Made by a program: the position numbers and the translations under genes
Shown here: one piece after another, positions 43,181 to 51,920 of the stretch
How the letters are laid out: every line of letters begins with the position of its first letter
How positions within the stretch are numbered: the stretch's first letter is position 1
Assembly: GCA_964486935.1 (NCBI GenBank)
Contig: CAZAPG010000002.1
Span: 1-64,000 of the forward strand
Direction: 5' to 3'
Length of the DNA: 64,000 nt
Source: CAZAPG01 sp964486935
GTDB taxonomy: Bacteria > Chloroflexota > Anaerolineae > 4572-78 > J111
The notes under the pieces: model-generated
What the model was told of the DNA's origin: nothing
Database searches by the model: none
The model's input: only the letters and a program-made list of their open reading frames with translations

Positions 43181-44370
43181 AAAAACTTCTTGTAGGTATC
43201 GCAACCGTCACAACGACCCTATCTCTACTCTTTTACTCACAGATTGCTGTTGTGATTCTGATTATCGGTTATGTGCTGGCTGGAGTACTGGGGTTGGTCA
43301 TAATGGTTGGCGGCTTTTTTGGAGCGTGGTTTCTGGCCGAACGGTTGCGACTTATCCGGGCTGCGCGCATCGAGGCCGAAAAGCAAGCCCATGTGCTGAC
43401 TATTACCGACAATGGCGAAACCTGGATGAGAGATACCGACAGCCGCGCCACCTGGCGCAATCTCACCGGAACACCGGCGCTTTACATCAATGATCAATAT
43501 CATGAGCCGAGTAACCTTGAGATTGAACTTTTTCGATACCGACTGGCTATGATGCAAAAAGCACCGAAGATCATCAATAGCACGGCTGAACCTTTACCAC
43601 TACCAATACAGCCGGTTGACCTGCTCACTGCATTCGATTCCGTGCAGCGTTGTTTGATTGTAGGGGCCAGCGACTCTGGCAAAACGACTCTACTGCAATG
43701 GCTTGTATTTCGCCGCCGTCACATTTCAAAAGTCGTCGTTCTCGATCCACACGCCTGGCCAGGCAAGTGGGCTGGTTGCTACGTGATTGGCACCGGGCGT
43801 AATTACGATGAAATTAACCGGGCGCTGGCAGGACTCGTGCAGATTATGACCAAACGATATGATGAAATTGGCCGGGGACTTATCCGCGAAGGATATCATC
43901 CGCGTATCACGATTTTAATTGATGAATGGCGGGCTATTGTGCAGCAACTTGGCAAACCGGCTAGTGAGGCTATCAAATCGCTGTTAACCGAAAGCCGCAA
44001 AGCTGCCTTCAGCGTGTTTGTGGCCAGTCACAGCGATCGAGCCAAACCATTGGGACTAGAGGGAGAATACGACTTAAAAGATGGCTTTGCGATTGTCCGG
44101 CTATCTATTGAAAACGGGCAGCGGATAGCAACCCTGGATACAGGTAACGGTGAAGTTCCGGTCAGGTTGCCGGGCGAGTTTACTGCTTCGGTAAGCAACC
44201 CTCAATCTCAATCGGCAATCATACCGGCAAGCAACTCGCCAAAAGAAAAAAAGATAATGTCCATGTTTGAGGCTGGCGCAAGTTACAACCAAATCGCCCG
44301 AGAGGTTTATGGCAGCGTGGGTGGTAAGCAAACCGAATTAATCAAACGCATAATCACCCAGAATTCATAA
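43177..44370 (+). CDS. FtsK/TraB-like membrane-anchored DNA-transfer ATPase with C-terminal HTH
   Basis: This is a protein of about 397 residues. Two membrane helices at 4-55 (LLVGIATVTTTLSLLFYS and VVILIIGYVLAGVLGLVIMV) precede an ATPase core with Walker A VGASDSGKTTLLQW near 163-176 and Walker B ITILIDEWRAIV near 244-255. The last 45 residues (IMSMFEAGASYNQIAREVYG) form an HTH like those of transfer ATPases and recombinases. The start is ATG at 43177, coupled to the previous gene. In actinobacterial integrative elements single FtsK-like ATPases move double-stranded DNA; a similar transfer or partition role is inferred here. Confidence 0.78.
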   Translation: MKKLLVGIATVTTTLSLLFYSQIAVVILIIGYVLAGVLGLVIMVGGFFGAWFLAERLRLIRAARIEAEKQAHVLTITDNGETWMRDTDSRATWRNLTGTPALYINDQYHEPSNLEIELFRYRLAMMQKAPKIINSTAEPLPLPIQPVDLLTAFDSVQRCLIVGASDSGKTTLLQWLVFRRRHISKVVVLDPHAWPGKWAGCYVIGTGRNYDEINRALAGLVQIMTKRYDEIGRGLIREGYHPRITILIDEWRAIVQQLGKPASEAIKSLLTESRKAAFSVFVASHSDRAKPLGLEGEYDLKDGFAIVRLSIENGQRIATLDTGNGEVPVRLPGEFTASVSNPQSQSAIIPASNSPKEKKIMSMFEAGASYNQIAREVYGSVGGKQTELIKRIITQNS

Positions 44371-44425
44371 CTGTGTACCGTGTACAGCGCCCAAATTCTA
44401 TGGGTACTTGGTACGCGGTACACAG
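44371..44425. repeat. Imperfect inverted repeat rich in GTAC in front of the serine recombinase
   Basis: CTGTGTACCGTGTACA (44371-44386) and GGTACGCGGTACACAG (44410-44425) are inverted copies matching at 14 of 16 positions. Six GTAC tetramers occur within about 60 bp. The position, just after one gene and 28 bp before the recombinase start, suits an operator or a recombinase-binding site. Confidence 0.6.
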
Positions 44426-44453
44426 TACATTGTAGACAACTACGGAGAGATAA

Positions 44454-46088
44454 ATGTCAACTACAAATCAAAACTCAACTGCACTACAAAAACGGGCAGT
44501 TCTTTATGCCAGGGTTTCCACTGATGAGCAAGGCGAAAAAGGCTATAGCCTTCCATCTCAATTAGAAACCTGTCGCAATTATGCGGATTCCAAAGGCTAT
44601 GCCATTGTGGACGAAATTACAGATGAATTCACCGGCACTCAATTAGATCGTCCTGGTTTGGGAAGAGTCCGCTCGATGATTAAACAGCATCAGATAGATG
44701 CCCTGATTGTCTTTTCTACTGATCGCCTGACCCGCAAACTCGGCCATCTGTTGGCATTCAGGGAAGAACTAAACCGAGCCAATATCGAGTTGCATTTCTG
44801 TAACCGTGGTCAATCGGATGACACGCCCGAAAATCGGATGACAGAAAATATCGAGGGCGTTTTCAACGAATATTGGCGAGAAAAAATCATTGAGGCCAAT
44901 AGACGGGGTAAAATTACAAAGGCTCGATCGGGAAAATGGGTTGGGATAAGTACACCCTATGGCTACCGAAAAGTTGGTCAGAGAAATGAGGCTCGTATGG
45001 AAATAAATGAAGACGAAGCCGCAATTGTACATCGCATTTTCGATATGTATCTGGGGCGTAACGGTTACAATAGGTACAACATGCTGGGCATAGCAAAAGC
45101 CCTAACTGCTGAGAACATCCCGATTTCCGGCCGTGGTCGAAAAAGCGCCAAGGGTTGGACCGATGGCACCATCAGATATATTTTGCGGAATACCGCTTAT
45201 ATCGGAAAATTCAAGTACTGTGGCGTGGTTATAGAAATGTCAGGACTGGCGATCCTTGATGGCGAAACCTTCCAGGCTGCTCAAATTCAGCGCCAGAAAA
45301 ATGGCAAGAAAGCCAAACGCAACAGAAAATATGATTATTTAGTGGCTGGTGGTCATATCAAATGTAGCTGTGGCCGTTGGATGGTAGCCAGAACAGCCCA
45401 CGACAAACGGCATAATGTTGTATATCAATATTATTCGTGTAGCAACCAACGTCGTCGGTATCTTTATGGTTGTGAAGAACGCCACCTCCGTGCTGATATT
45501 GCCGACCAGCTCATTTGGCAATGGCTGTATAAATTGCTCTCCGATAAGGATTATTTGGAAGCCGGTATTGAAGAGATGATTGAGAGACACGATCTGGAAA
45601 TCGCTTCGGATCGTGAACAATTAGTAATCGTCGAGGATTTGTTGAGCCAACTTGAAAAGAAAATTCGGCGACTGGCCGCAGCTTATGGGGAAGCGGAAGA
45701 TGACGAAGTAGCCAGTGCGTTAAATTTTGAACTAAAACAGGCAGGCCGGGAACGAAGTGAGCTAATTGAAGAACAAGCACGACTGGTTGCCAAAATTGGT
45801 CTCAATACGCTTACACCAGAAGAAATAGAAACAATAAAGCGAACCGCCGCAGAATTACGTGAGGAAATCGACGAAGCAGATTTTGCAACTAAAAGGTTAA
45901 TGGTTGACAAAATTAATGTGCAAGTGCAGGTGCAATATGATGATGAAGGGCGTCGTCAGTTAAAAGCCACCTGCGAGATCAAAATGGACCCGGACTATTT
46001 GTCGGTTGAACAAAGTCGTTTGAGGCCGGTTACGATATCAGAACCGTGCAGGAATTGCTGGGGCACAAGGATGTCCGCACCACCATGA
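44454..46088 (+). CDS. Large serine recombinase (site-specific integrase)
   Basis: This is a 544-residue large serine recombinase. The resolvase domain has AVLYARVSTDEQ with Ser22 as the nucleophile and FSTDRLTR with the conserved Arg. The recombinase domain contains GKWVGISTPYGYRKV and a typical TIRYILRNTAYIG. A zinc ribbon (CSCGRWM ... YYSCSNQ ... GCEERHL) covers about 303-345, and a coiled coil about 375-450 (LLSQLEKKIRRLAAAYGEAED). It cuts and rejoins DNA at att sites. The last 22 or so residues are read from the adjoining integron-integrase remnant in another frame, so the natural C-terminus is altered or lies at the element junction near 46015-46022. The ATG has GGAGAG upstream. Confidence 0.93.
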   Translation: MSTTNQNSTALQKRAVLYARVSTDEQGEKGYSLPSQLETCRNYADSKGYAIVDEITDEFTGTQLDRPGLGRVRSMIKQHQIDALIVFSTDRLTRKLGHLLAFREELNRANIELHFCNRGQSDDTPENRMTENIEGVFNEYWREKIIEANRRGKITKARSGKWVGISTPYGYRKVGQRNEARMEINEDEAAIVHRIFDMYLGRNGYNRYNMLGIAKALTAENIPISGRGRKSAKGWTDGTIRYILRNTAYIGKFKYCGVVIEMSGLAILDGETFQAAQIQRQKNGKKAKRNRKYDYLVAGGHIKCSCGRWMVARTAHDKRHNVVYQYYSCSNQRRRYLYGCEERHLRADIADQLIWQWLYKLLSDKDYLEAGIEEMIERHDLEIASDREQLVIVEDLLSQLEKKIRRLAAAYGEAEDDEVASALNFELKQAGRERSELIEEQARLVAKIGLNTLTPEEIETIKRTAAELREEIDEADFATKRLMVDKINVQVQVQYDDEGRRQLKATCEIKMDPDYLSVEQSRLRPVTISEPCRNCWGTRMSAPP

Positions 46089-46147
46089 TTTATACCCATG
46101 TGCTTAACCGGGGAGTCATGGCGGTGCGGAGTCCGCTGGATTTTTAA
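46022..46147 (+). pseudogene. C-terminal remnant of an integron-integrase-like tyrosine recombinase
   Basis: In the frame starting at 46022 the sequence reads EAGYDIRTVQELLGHKDV, then TTMIYTHVLNRG and SPLDF before a stop at 46145-46147. The LLGHKDV and Tyr-containing TMIYTHV motifs are the box II end of IntI/Xer recombinases, and the RSPLDF ending is IntI-like. Only about 41 codons remain. It overlaps the 3' end of the serine recombinase frame, and the N-terminal part was not found left of the element. It is best read as the broken target or an older scar. Confidence 0.85.
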
Positions 46148-46183
46148 TTGGGGCGTACCGGGCCAGGTGTAAAGGCTCTGGCG

Positions 46184-47644
46184 TCAATTGAACTCCAAAA
46201 AAGAAGTTGCCGGTTCGGGCCAAATCACCGGCGCTTGCCGGCGCCAACGCAGCAGAGAACCCAAAACCTGGAACATTATTTGGGGCCGAAATAGCGCCTG
46301 CGGCGATTCTACCATGTGCTGCACCCCAAAGAAAACTTCGGCAACTTTGGGGTTAATAACCATTGCGCGCAACACCCAGGTTAAATACCTCTGGCGCAGC
46401 CGCGTTTTCAGGCTAAGCTGCACGTTGGCCCCGGTGGTGGTGGGCCAGCGCCGGTCGGTGCTGGTAGACAGGTGCCACGGCCCGGCAACTACCTGAGCCA
46501 GCGCCTGCTGAAATGCTTTGGCCAGACCTGCCAGGTTTCCTTTTCCGTGTTGGTGGACATGCGTTTGCAGGCAACGTTCTAAAGCCAGGCTGCCCATAGC
46601 CGCTACCGTCATCCCCTGCGCGTGGATGGGATTCAGCGCGCACACTCCATCGCCTATCACCAAAAATCCTTCCAGATGCCGGGGCAGGGCGTCATAATGG
46701 CGCAGCCGATTTTCGTTGCGGCGAAAACCGTAGGGTTTGGTCAGGGGTTCAGCGCCTTTGATGGCTTCGTATAGCTGTTGGCTGGGCAGGCCGCGGGCAA
46801 ATGCCAAAAAGCCGTCCTCGTCGGTGGGGGGATGGTCGCCGCCCATCCCAATTAATGTTACAATCCAACGGTCGTTCTCCAGCGGCGCAATCACGCCCCC
46901 TCGGGGGCTGTTGGGCGGGGTAGGGATGATGTACATGGTTTTCCAACCCAACCGGCGGCCGGCCGGGCGGCGATAAATACGGGTGGTGTAGCCCGGAAAC
47001 GCATTGATGATTGTCTCTTTGGGCGGGGCATAGCCCAAACTTTCCAGCCATTCCGGCGCTTTAGACCCGCGCCCGCTCCCGTCTACCACCAAATCGGCCC
47101 TCAAATGAACCTCATCTGGGTATGTACCCCCTCGCCGGCGTAGCAGCACGCCGGCCACCCGGTTGCTGCTTTTATCAACCTTCAAGCTGTCCACATCGTA
47201 CCCTTCAATAAGCGTGATCTTTGGATGGGCCGTTAGACGCCTGACCAGGGCGGTCTCGAGCAAGGGGCGGCTACAGGCAATAGTGGCAATGGCAGATGGA
47301 TAACGCGGCCCGCGCCAATGGTCAAACAGAAAAAATTCAGCCTCGTTGCCGGCATTGATCATAGTAGCGCCCTGGGCCAGCAATTCATCAATCAGGCCGG
47401 GGAACTGCTGTTCCAAAATTTGCTGGCCGCGCAGCCGCAATACGTGAACGTGCCGGGCCTGCGGCGCGCCCCGCCGAAACTCTGGCGTTGCGGGCAGGCG
47501 GTCTCGCTCGATGATGGTGACTCTGGCAAAGTAGTCGGTTAAAACGCGGGCGGCCATAAGCCCGGCAATACTGCTGCCGATAACGACAGCGTGTCTAAAG
47601 GGCGCTTTTTCTTGTTGGCTCTCATCATTTAAGGCAGTGCTCAT
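46184..47644 (-). CDS. FAD-dependent oxidoreductase (PHBH/halogenase-like fold)
   Basis: This 486-residue flavoprotein has the FAD-binding motif HAVVIGSSIAGLMAARVL near 18-35, a second nucleotide contact VVDGSGRGS, and GFLVIGDGVCALNPIHAQGM near 325-345 that positions the FAD. The fold is that of aromatic hydroxylases and tryptophan-halogenase relatives, but the halogenase WxWxIP motif is absent. The substrate is unknown. It follows comA by 6 nt with GGAGG in front of its ATG, so it is co-transcribed with the phosphosulfolactate synthase. Confidence 0.85.
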   Translation of the reverse strand: MSTALNDESQQEKAPFRHAVVIGSSIAGLMAARVLTDYFARVTIIERDRLPATPEFRRGAPQARHVHVLRLRGQQILEQQFPGLIDELLAQGATMINAGNEAEFFLFDHWRGPRYPSAIATIACSRPLLETALVRRLTAHPKITLIEGYDVDSLKVDKSSNRVAGVLLRRRGGTYPDEVHLRADLVVDGSGRGSKAPEWLESLGYAPPKETIINAFPGYTTRIYRRPAGRRLGWKTMYIIPTPPNSPRGGVIAPLENDRWIVTLIGMGGDHPPTDEDGFLAFARGLPSQQLYEAIKGAEPLTKPYGFRRNENRLRHYDALPRHLEGFLVIGDGVCALNPIHAQGMTVAAMGSLALERCLQTHVHQHGKGNLAGLAKAFQQALAQVVAGPWHLSTSTDRRWPTTTGANVQLSLKTRLRQRYLTWVLRAMVINPKVAEVFFGVQHMVESPQALFRPQIMFQVLGSLLRWRRQAPVIWPEPATSFLEFN

Positions 47645-47650
47645 TGGTAA

Positions 47651-48580
47651 TTACCTCCATGCCTCAGCAATAAAATTGGGTTGATTGGTTTGTTGAAACA
47701 GGGCTTCCATGGCCGCTGCCGGCTGCTGAAACGTTTCAAAGCGCAGCCCGCAGCGCAGAGCTTCCAGACCCAAAACATCGTTGGGTTTTACGTTGCCCAG
47801 GCTAACGTTGGGGCCGCAGCGTTTAATCAGGGTGGCCTGCTGCTTTTTAAGCGGCGCTTCCCAGATAATATCGCCCCGGCTGTCGCCCAACCCCCGGATG
47901 ATGGCATTCATCTCATCCTGGCGCACGTTGCCCGCTTCATCATAAATGCCAATGCCGGTGCCCGACTCGCGGGATTCGATGATGACTTTATCCGCGCCGG
48001 CGGCCAGGTCGCCGGCAATCTGGTGGCACATTTGGGCCGGAGGAATATAAATGGACGGGTCCTTTTTGCCCACTTCGGTAATAACCTTGAAGCCGGCATC
48101 CAGGGCGCGTTTGATGGCGTCGTTGCGGGTTTGGCGCGACATGCTGATTGTTCCATCGGAAATTTCAAGGGCGGTGAAGCCCAACTCTTTAGCCCGCCGC
48201 ACATACTGCGGGTAGACGCCCTGCACCAGGGTGGCTTCCATTAAAGTACCGCCGGGGAAAATGTCGATGTTGTGGGCTTTAACCAGTTCTATTTTGCGCC
48301 GCAACAGCGACTCGTTTAGAAAAACAGATGTGCCGAAGCTCAGTTTAATCAAATCAATGTAGTCGCCGGTCAGTTCCAGCAAATCTTCGGTGGCCCGCAA
48401 CCCCTGGCAGCGATCCAGCACCATGGTTAGCCCCTTGTGGCGCGGTTTTGTATTTTCGCGTTCAGAAGTTAAGGCGGGCAGTAAATTGTGCCAGGCTTTC
48501 AGTTGTAAAGGTTGATTTTCTTCAATCACCTTGTTGTAATCCCCATAACCCTGTTTTATTGAGATTGTCTCAAACATCAT
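47651..48580 (-). CDS. comA: Phosphosulfolactate synthase (ComA family)
   Basis: ComA adds sulfite to phosphoenolpyruvate to form phosphosulfolactate, the first step of coenzyme M synthesis in several archaea and in bacteria. The protein has about 309 residues, slightly longer than archaeal ComA. It shows KGLTMVLDRCQGL near 50-62, YIDLIKLSFGTS near 77-88, IFPGGTLMEA, LEISDGTISM, ITEVGKKDP near 168-176, and IIESRESGTGIGIYD near 200-215, all along a TIM barrel. The start is ATG at 48580 with AGGAGG six bases upstream; the frame is open further upstream but without a ribosome site. The gene heads a two-gene transcript, divergent from the cbb3 oxidase genes. Confidence 0.88.
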   Translation of the reverse strand: MMFETISIKQGYGDYNKVIEENQPLQLKAWHNLLPALTSERENTKPRHKGLTMVLDRCQGLRATEDLLELTGDYIDLIKLSFGTSVFLNESLLRRKIELVKAHNIDIFPGGTLMEATLVQGVYPQYVRRAKELGFTALEISDGTISMSRQTRNDAIKRALDAGFKVITEVGKKDPSIYIPPAQMCHQIAGDLAAGADKVIIESRESGTGIGIYDEAGNVRQDEMNAIIRGLGDSRGDIIWEAPLKKQQATLIKRCGPNVSLGNVKPNDVLGLEALRCGLRFETFQQPAAAMEALFQQTNQPNFIAEAWR

Positions 48581-48891
48581 TTTGTTCCTCCTGAGAATTT
48601 CAAACCATTTGCCCCTACTATAACGCCCGCTCGCACCGTGAACGTGCCCAAAAGCGCTCCACACGGCGTTCCACGGGAAATAAAAGAAGGCATAGCGCAT
48701 AAACTTGGCTGATTGTTTGAATGGGCGCATCTCAACAAACTGACGAAAGACAAAATTAACCCTCCCAATTTTTTTGGAACGTTTTATGGAGCGCTTTGAG
48801 GTGCGTTGCTGGTGCGTCTGCCTATTAGAATGGGGTCAACAGTTGATTGACCGGCCCGCCGCCAGCCAGGCCGGCCGCAGGGAGAGAGCAA
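48581..48891. other. Divergent promoter region between comA and ccoN
   Basis: These 311 bp separate two divergent transcripts and must hold both promoters. A 6-bp inverted repeat GGTCAA-N7-TTGACC lies at 48834-48852, about 40 bp before ccoN, and could bind a regulator. On the minus strand a TATAGT lies about 40 bp before comA, without a good -35 hexamer. No gene is supported in it. Confidence 0.4.
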
Positions 48892-50283
48892 ATGTTGAGC
48901 AACAGAGAGGGAAGCGCCGCCAAAGGTTTTTTTTACGCCGCCGTTTTCTGGCTGCTGGTGCCGGTGCTGGTCGGCTTGCTGATGGCTACCCTGCTCTCGT
49001 ACCCCACGGCGCAGCAATACCTGCCGCAGCCGCTAAAGGGGCCAATCAACTTTGGCCGCCTGCGCCCGATGCACGTGAACCTGGCCATCTTTGGCTGGCT
49101 GTCGATGGCCTACGTGGCCGGCATCTATTACATTACGCCGCGCCTGACCGGGGCCAGGCTCTACAGCGAGCGGCTGGGCAACCTGACGCTGCTGCTGTGG
49201 CATCTCTTTAACATCGGCATCTTGATTACCTTTCCGTTGGGGTACACCCAGGCCCGTGAGTACGCCGAGATGGTCTGGCCGCTGGACATTCTGTTTCTGG
49301 TTATCATCATCCTGGTGGGTGTCAACGTGTGGGGTACGGTGTTGCGCCGCCGCAAAGAAAAGCTGTACATCAGCCTGTGGAATTTTTTGGCGGCTATGGC
49401 AATTTTTCCCCTGGTGTACGCCGTTGGCAATAAAGTGTGGGATTTTTCCGGCGCGTATTACGGTATGACCGATAACATCATCAACTACTTTTACGTTCAC
49501 AATCTGTTCAACATCTGGTTTACTACCGCCGGCCTGGGGCTGGCCTACTACCTGCTGCCCAAACTGAGCGGCAACCCGCTGTACAGCCACCGGCTGGCGG
49601 TGTGGGGCTTTTTTGGCGTGTGGACCGGCCAGCATCACCAGCTCTGGAGTCCCGCCCCGGATTGGCTGGAAATTCTGACCGTCGTCTTCAGTATGCTGGC
49701 CGCCGCGCCGACCACCGTTTTTATCTACAACTTCTTTATGACCATGCGCGGCAGTTGGGGGCGAGTCAACCAGAGTATTGCTCTGCGCTTTCTGGCCGTA
49801 GGGGCCGTGTTGTGGGCCTTTACCTGCGTGCAGGGGCTGGCTCAATCGCTGCGCAGTTTTAGCGTGCTGATTCACTTTACCAACTGGGTGGTGGGTCACT
49901 CTCACCTGGCTTTTGTTGCCAACTATTCCTTTTGGGCCTTTGCCCTGCTATATCTGGCCCTGCCGCATCTGGTCAAACGCCCCATCTACAGCCGCGCCCT
50001 GGCCGAGTGGCATTTTTGGCTCACCGCCGCCGGCATCTCCATTTATATGGTCAGCATGTGGGTGGCCGGAGTGGTGCAGGGGCTGCACTGGCTGCAAGGC
50101 GGCATCCCCTTCATCGAGACCGTCCGGGCGATGCACCCCTACTTTGTGGCCCGCATGCTCGGCGGGGGTATGGTGGTGGCCGGACAACTGGCGCTGGCCT
50201 ACAACATCTGGCAAACCGCTCGCGGGGCGGTGCGCGCCGGGCGACCCGTTGCCGCCGCGCTGGCCCCGCAGGAAGCAATTTAG
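48892..50283 (+). CDS. ccoN: cbb3-type cytochrome c oxidase subunit I (CcoN)
   Basis: This is a heme-copper oxidase of about 463 residues with 12 or so membrane helices, proton-pumping and reducing O2. Heme and CuB ligands are visible: RPMHVNLAIFGWL near 58-70 (low-spin heme His), NYFYVHNLFNIWF with the first CuB His, GVWTGQHHQLW with the His pair, and VVGHSHLAFVANYSFW near 340-355 with the two heme His. The HH pair and the YVHN variant fit the C (cbb3) family. The start is ATG at 48892 with GGGAGAG upstream; the frame is open 15 codons earlier. It is followed after about 10 nt by CcoO. Confidence 0.93.
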   Translation: MLSNREGSAAKGFFYAAVFWLLVPVLVGLLMATLLSYPTAQQYLPQPLKGPINFGRLRPMHVNLAIFGWLSMAYVAGIYYITPRLTGARLYSERLGNLTLLLWHLFNIGILITFPLGYTQAREYAEMVWPLDILFLVIIILVGVNVWGTVLRRRKEKLYISLWNFLAAMAIFPLVYAVGNKVWDFSGAYYGMTDNIINYFYVHNLFNIWFTTAGLGLAYYLLPKLSGNPLYSHRLAVWGFFGVWTGQHHQLWSPAPDWLEILTVVFSMLAAAPTTVFIYNFFMTMRGSWGRVNQSIALRFLAVGAVLWAFTCVQGLAQSLRSFSVLIHFTNWVVGHSHLAFVANYSFWAFALLYLALPHLVKRPIYSRALAEWHFWLTAAGISIYMVSMWVAGVVQGLHWLQGGIPFIETVRAMHPYFVARMLGGGMVVAGQLALAYNIWQTARGAVRAGRPVAAALAPQEAI

Positions 50284-50292
50284 GGGGTGTCA

Positions 50293-50781
50293 ATGAACCG
50301 CGAAGGGTTGACCTACTTAACCGTTACCTCGCTGCTCATTCTGCTGGCCGGCATTTTGGTAACAATCGTCGTCCCGGCGCTGGAGTCGCCCACGGCGATG
50401 CAGGCATCCCGGCCGCCCTACGCAGAGCAGGAATTACGCGGCAAATTAATCTACCAGCGCGAGGGCTGCTGGTACTGCCACACCCAACAGGTGCGCCGCC
50501 CGGAAGTGGGCGTAGGCACGGTGCAAATCAAGGGCGATATCGGCCCGGAGTCAAAGCCGGAAGATTTTGTGTACGACAAGCCGGTGTTGTGGGGCACCGA
50601 ACGGCAGGGGCCGGATTTAGCCCACGTTGCCAGCCGGCCCTACGGCGCGGTCAAAGAGTGGCACATCATCCATCTCAAAGAGCCGCAGGCGCTCAACCCC
50701 GGCACGGTGATGCCTTCCTTTGCCCACCTGCCCGAAGACGAGCTGGAAGCGCTGGCTGCTTATCTGTTGACCCTCAAGTAG
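50293..50781 (+). CDS. ccoO: cbb3-type oxidase subunit II, mono-heme cytochrome c (CcoO)
   Basis: This is a protein of about 162 residues. One N-terminal membrane anchor (YLTVTSLLILLAGILVTIVV) precedes a periplasmic cytochrome c domain with the heme site CWYCH near 59-63, TQQVRRPE, GPDLAHVASR, and the Met ligand region TVMPSFAHLPEDEL. It donates electrons to CcoN. The start is ATG at 50293 (GTG at 50287 also open) with AGGGGG upstream. No di-heme CcoP is found next to it. Confidence 0.92.
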   Translation: MNREGLTYLTVTSLLILLAGILVTIVVPALESPTAMQASRPPYAEQELRGKLIYQREGCWYCHTQQVRRPEVGVGTVQIKGDIGPESKPEDFVYDKPVLWGTERQGPDLAHVASRPYGAVKEWHIIHLKEPQALNPGTVMPSFAHLPEDELEALAAYLLTLK

Positions 50782-50794
50782 CGAGGCAAGGCCA

Positions 50795-51262
50795 ATGGCA
50801 ACCGGCGATTTAATCACAACCGTAATGGTCGCGCTTTTTCTGGCCCTGTTCCTGATAACCCTCATCTGGGCCTGGCGACACCGGCAGTTGCAAGATATCG
50901 AACAAATCAAGTATGCAGTTTTTGAGGATGAAGATGAAGGGTGCATCCCAAATTTTGGGGCAGACCCGAAGATGAATCGTTCATCAGCCAGTTCTAAACA
51001 GCGCAACCGGCAACCCGTTACCTCCGACCAGTTCTTTCAACAAGAAACAACCCCCTACCAGCCCGACCGGCTTGAAACGGGCCGGGGCGCAATGCCCGCC
51101 CCTATCCGGTATCTGCCGCACATTATCATTGCCTGGGGCGTCGGCTACGTGCTCTATCAGGCCGAAAGCAACTTCATCAACTACGCCGCCGCCGCGCTGC
51201 TGGTGTTATGGTCCGGCTACACGCTGATAGCCGTCAAAAAGCAATGGCCGCCGTTTCCGTAA
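50795..51262 (+). CDS. Small membrane protein of the cbb3 oxidase operon, CcoS-like N-terminus
   Basis: This is a 155-residue protein. The first 45 residues, one membrane helix followed by WRHRQLQDIEQIKYAVFEDEDEG, resemble the assembly factor CcoS (helix, then Gln/Asp-rich segment, then acidic DED). A polar linker leads to two further hydrophobic helices near 103-120 and 126-145. It follows ccoO by 13 nt. It could be an assembly factor or an accessory subunit; the family is not firmly recognised. Confidence 0.6.
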   Translation: MATGDLITTVMVALFLALFLITLIWAWRHRQLQDIEQIKYAVFEDEDEGCIPNFGADPKMNRSSASSKQRNRQPVTSDQFFQQETTPYQPDRLETGRGAMPAPIRYLPHIIIAWGVGYVLYQAESNFINYAAAALLVLWSGYTLIAVKKQWPPFP

Positions 51263-51402
51263 AGTGGCCCAAACCAAAAGAAAGGAGGCATTTATCGAAC
51301 CAAAGCAGATTAGTTGACTTGTAGTACATTGACCGCACTCCGCTGTAAACAAAATCAACCAAAATCAACCATTAATAAACAATAATAAGGAGAAAACTTA
51401 AA

Positions 51403-51831
51403 ATGACCCCTCAAGAAGCCAATGCCTATATGCAGGAAAAAATGGGATTTGTCCCGCGCATGTTCAAAGTTGTCAACCAGATTGCCCCGCCCGCCGGAGA
51501 AACCTTTGCCGACTTTTACGCCGTAATTTTTGGCAGCGGCGCGCTGCCCCAAAAAATTAAAGAGTTGATGTTCATGTCTACCGGCGTGGCCTACTGCTCC
51601 CCCCGCTGCATCATCCACGTGGTTCCGGCCATCGAAGCCGGCGCCACCGATGAAGAAATCTTCGAAGCCGCCGCCGTCGGGATGATTGCCGCCGGTTTTG
51701 TGCCCAACGGCCCCGGCATCCCCTACGCCTTTGAATACGCCGCCAAATGTATGGACATCGCCGCCAAGTACCGCGCCGGCGAAGATTGGGAATACCTGCC
51801 CGCCCCCAAATTCAACCGGGGCGTTTACTAA
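51403..51831 (+). CDS. Carboxymuconolactone decarboxylase/AhpD-like protein
   Basis: This is a 142-residue single-domain protein with the CMD/AhpD core: LPQKIKELMFMSTGVAYCSPRCIIHVVPAIEAGATDEEI (positions 47-85), including the CxxxCxxH redox motif at about 65-72. AhpD-like proteins act as thiol reductases or peroxidases; decarboxylase activity is limited to a few. AAGGAG lies about ten bases before the ATG. The gap before it also carries an isolated GGAGG without a start codon. Its neighbours suggest oxidative metabolism or sulfur chemistry. Confidence 0.85.
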   Translation: MTPQEANAYMQEKMGFVPRMFKVVNQIAPPAGETFADFYAVIFGSGALPQKIKELMFMSTGVAYCSPRCIIHVVPAIEAGATDEEIFEAAAVGMIAAGFVPNGPGIPYAFEYAAKCMDIAAKYRAGEDWEYLPAPKFNRGVY

Positions 51832-51842
51832 ACAAACTCAGA

Positions 51843-51897
51843 GACTGGAGATTGGTTGATTGGAGATTGGATAACCTTCAACCTCCAATCTCCAGTC
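51843..51897. repeat. Intergenic inverted repeat
   Basis: GACTGGAGATTGG (51843-51855) and its exact reverse complement CCAATCTCCAGTC (51885-51897) bracket a further direct copy of TGGAGATTGG at 51861-51870. The hairpin lies between two genes of the same strand and lacks a T-tract, so it is more likely a dispersed intergenic repeat than a terminator. Confidence 0.7.
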
Positions 51898-51920
51898 CCT
51901 AATCTCCAAAAAGGATAATT

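Noticed and set aside
41792..46031. An 8-bp direct repeat GGCCGGTT (41792-41799 and 46024-46031) as the att core of the integrative element.
   Set aside because: It is short and GC-rich, the flanks do not match, and sequence left of the first copy does not encode the expected preceding part of the integrase.
49033..49905. A minus-strand open frame opposite ccoN.
   Set aside because: The composition (His/Gln/Gly-rich) is typical of antisense to a membrane protein gene, and ccoN carries all heme and copper ligands.
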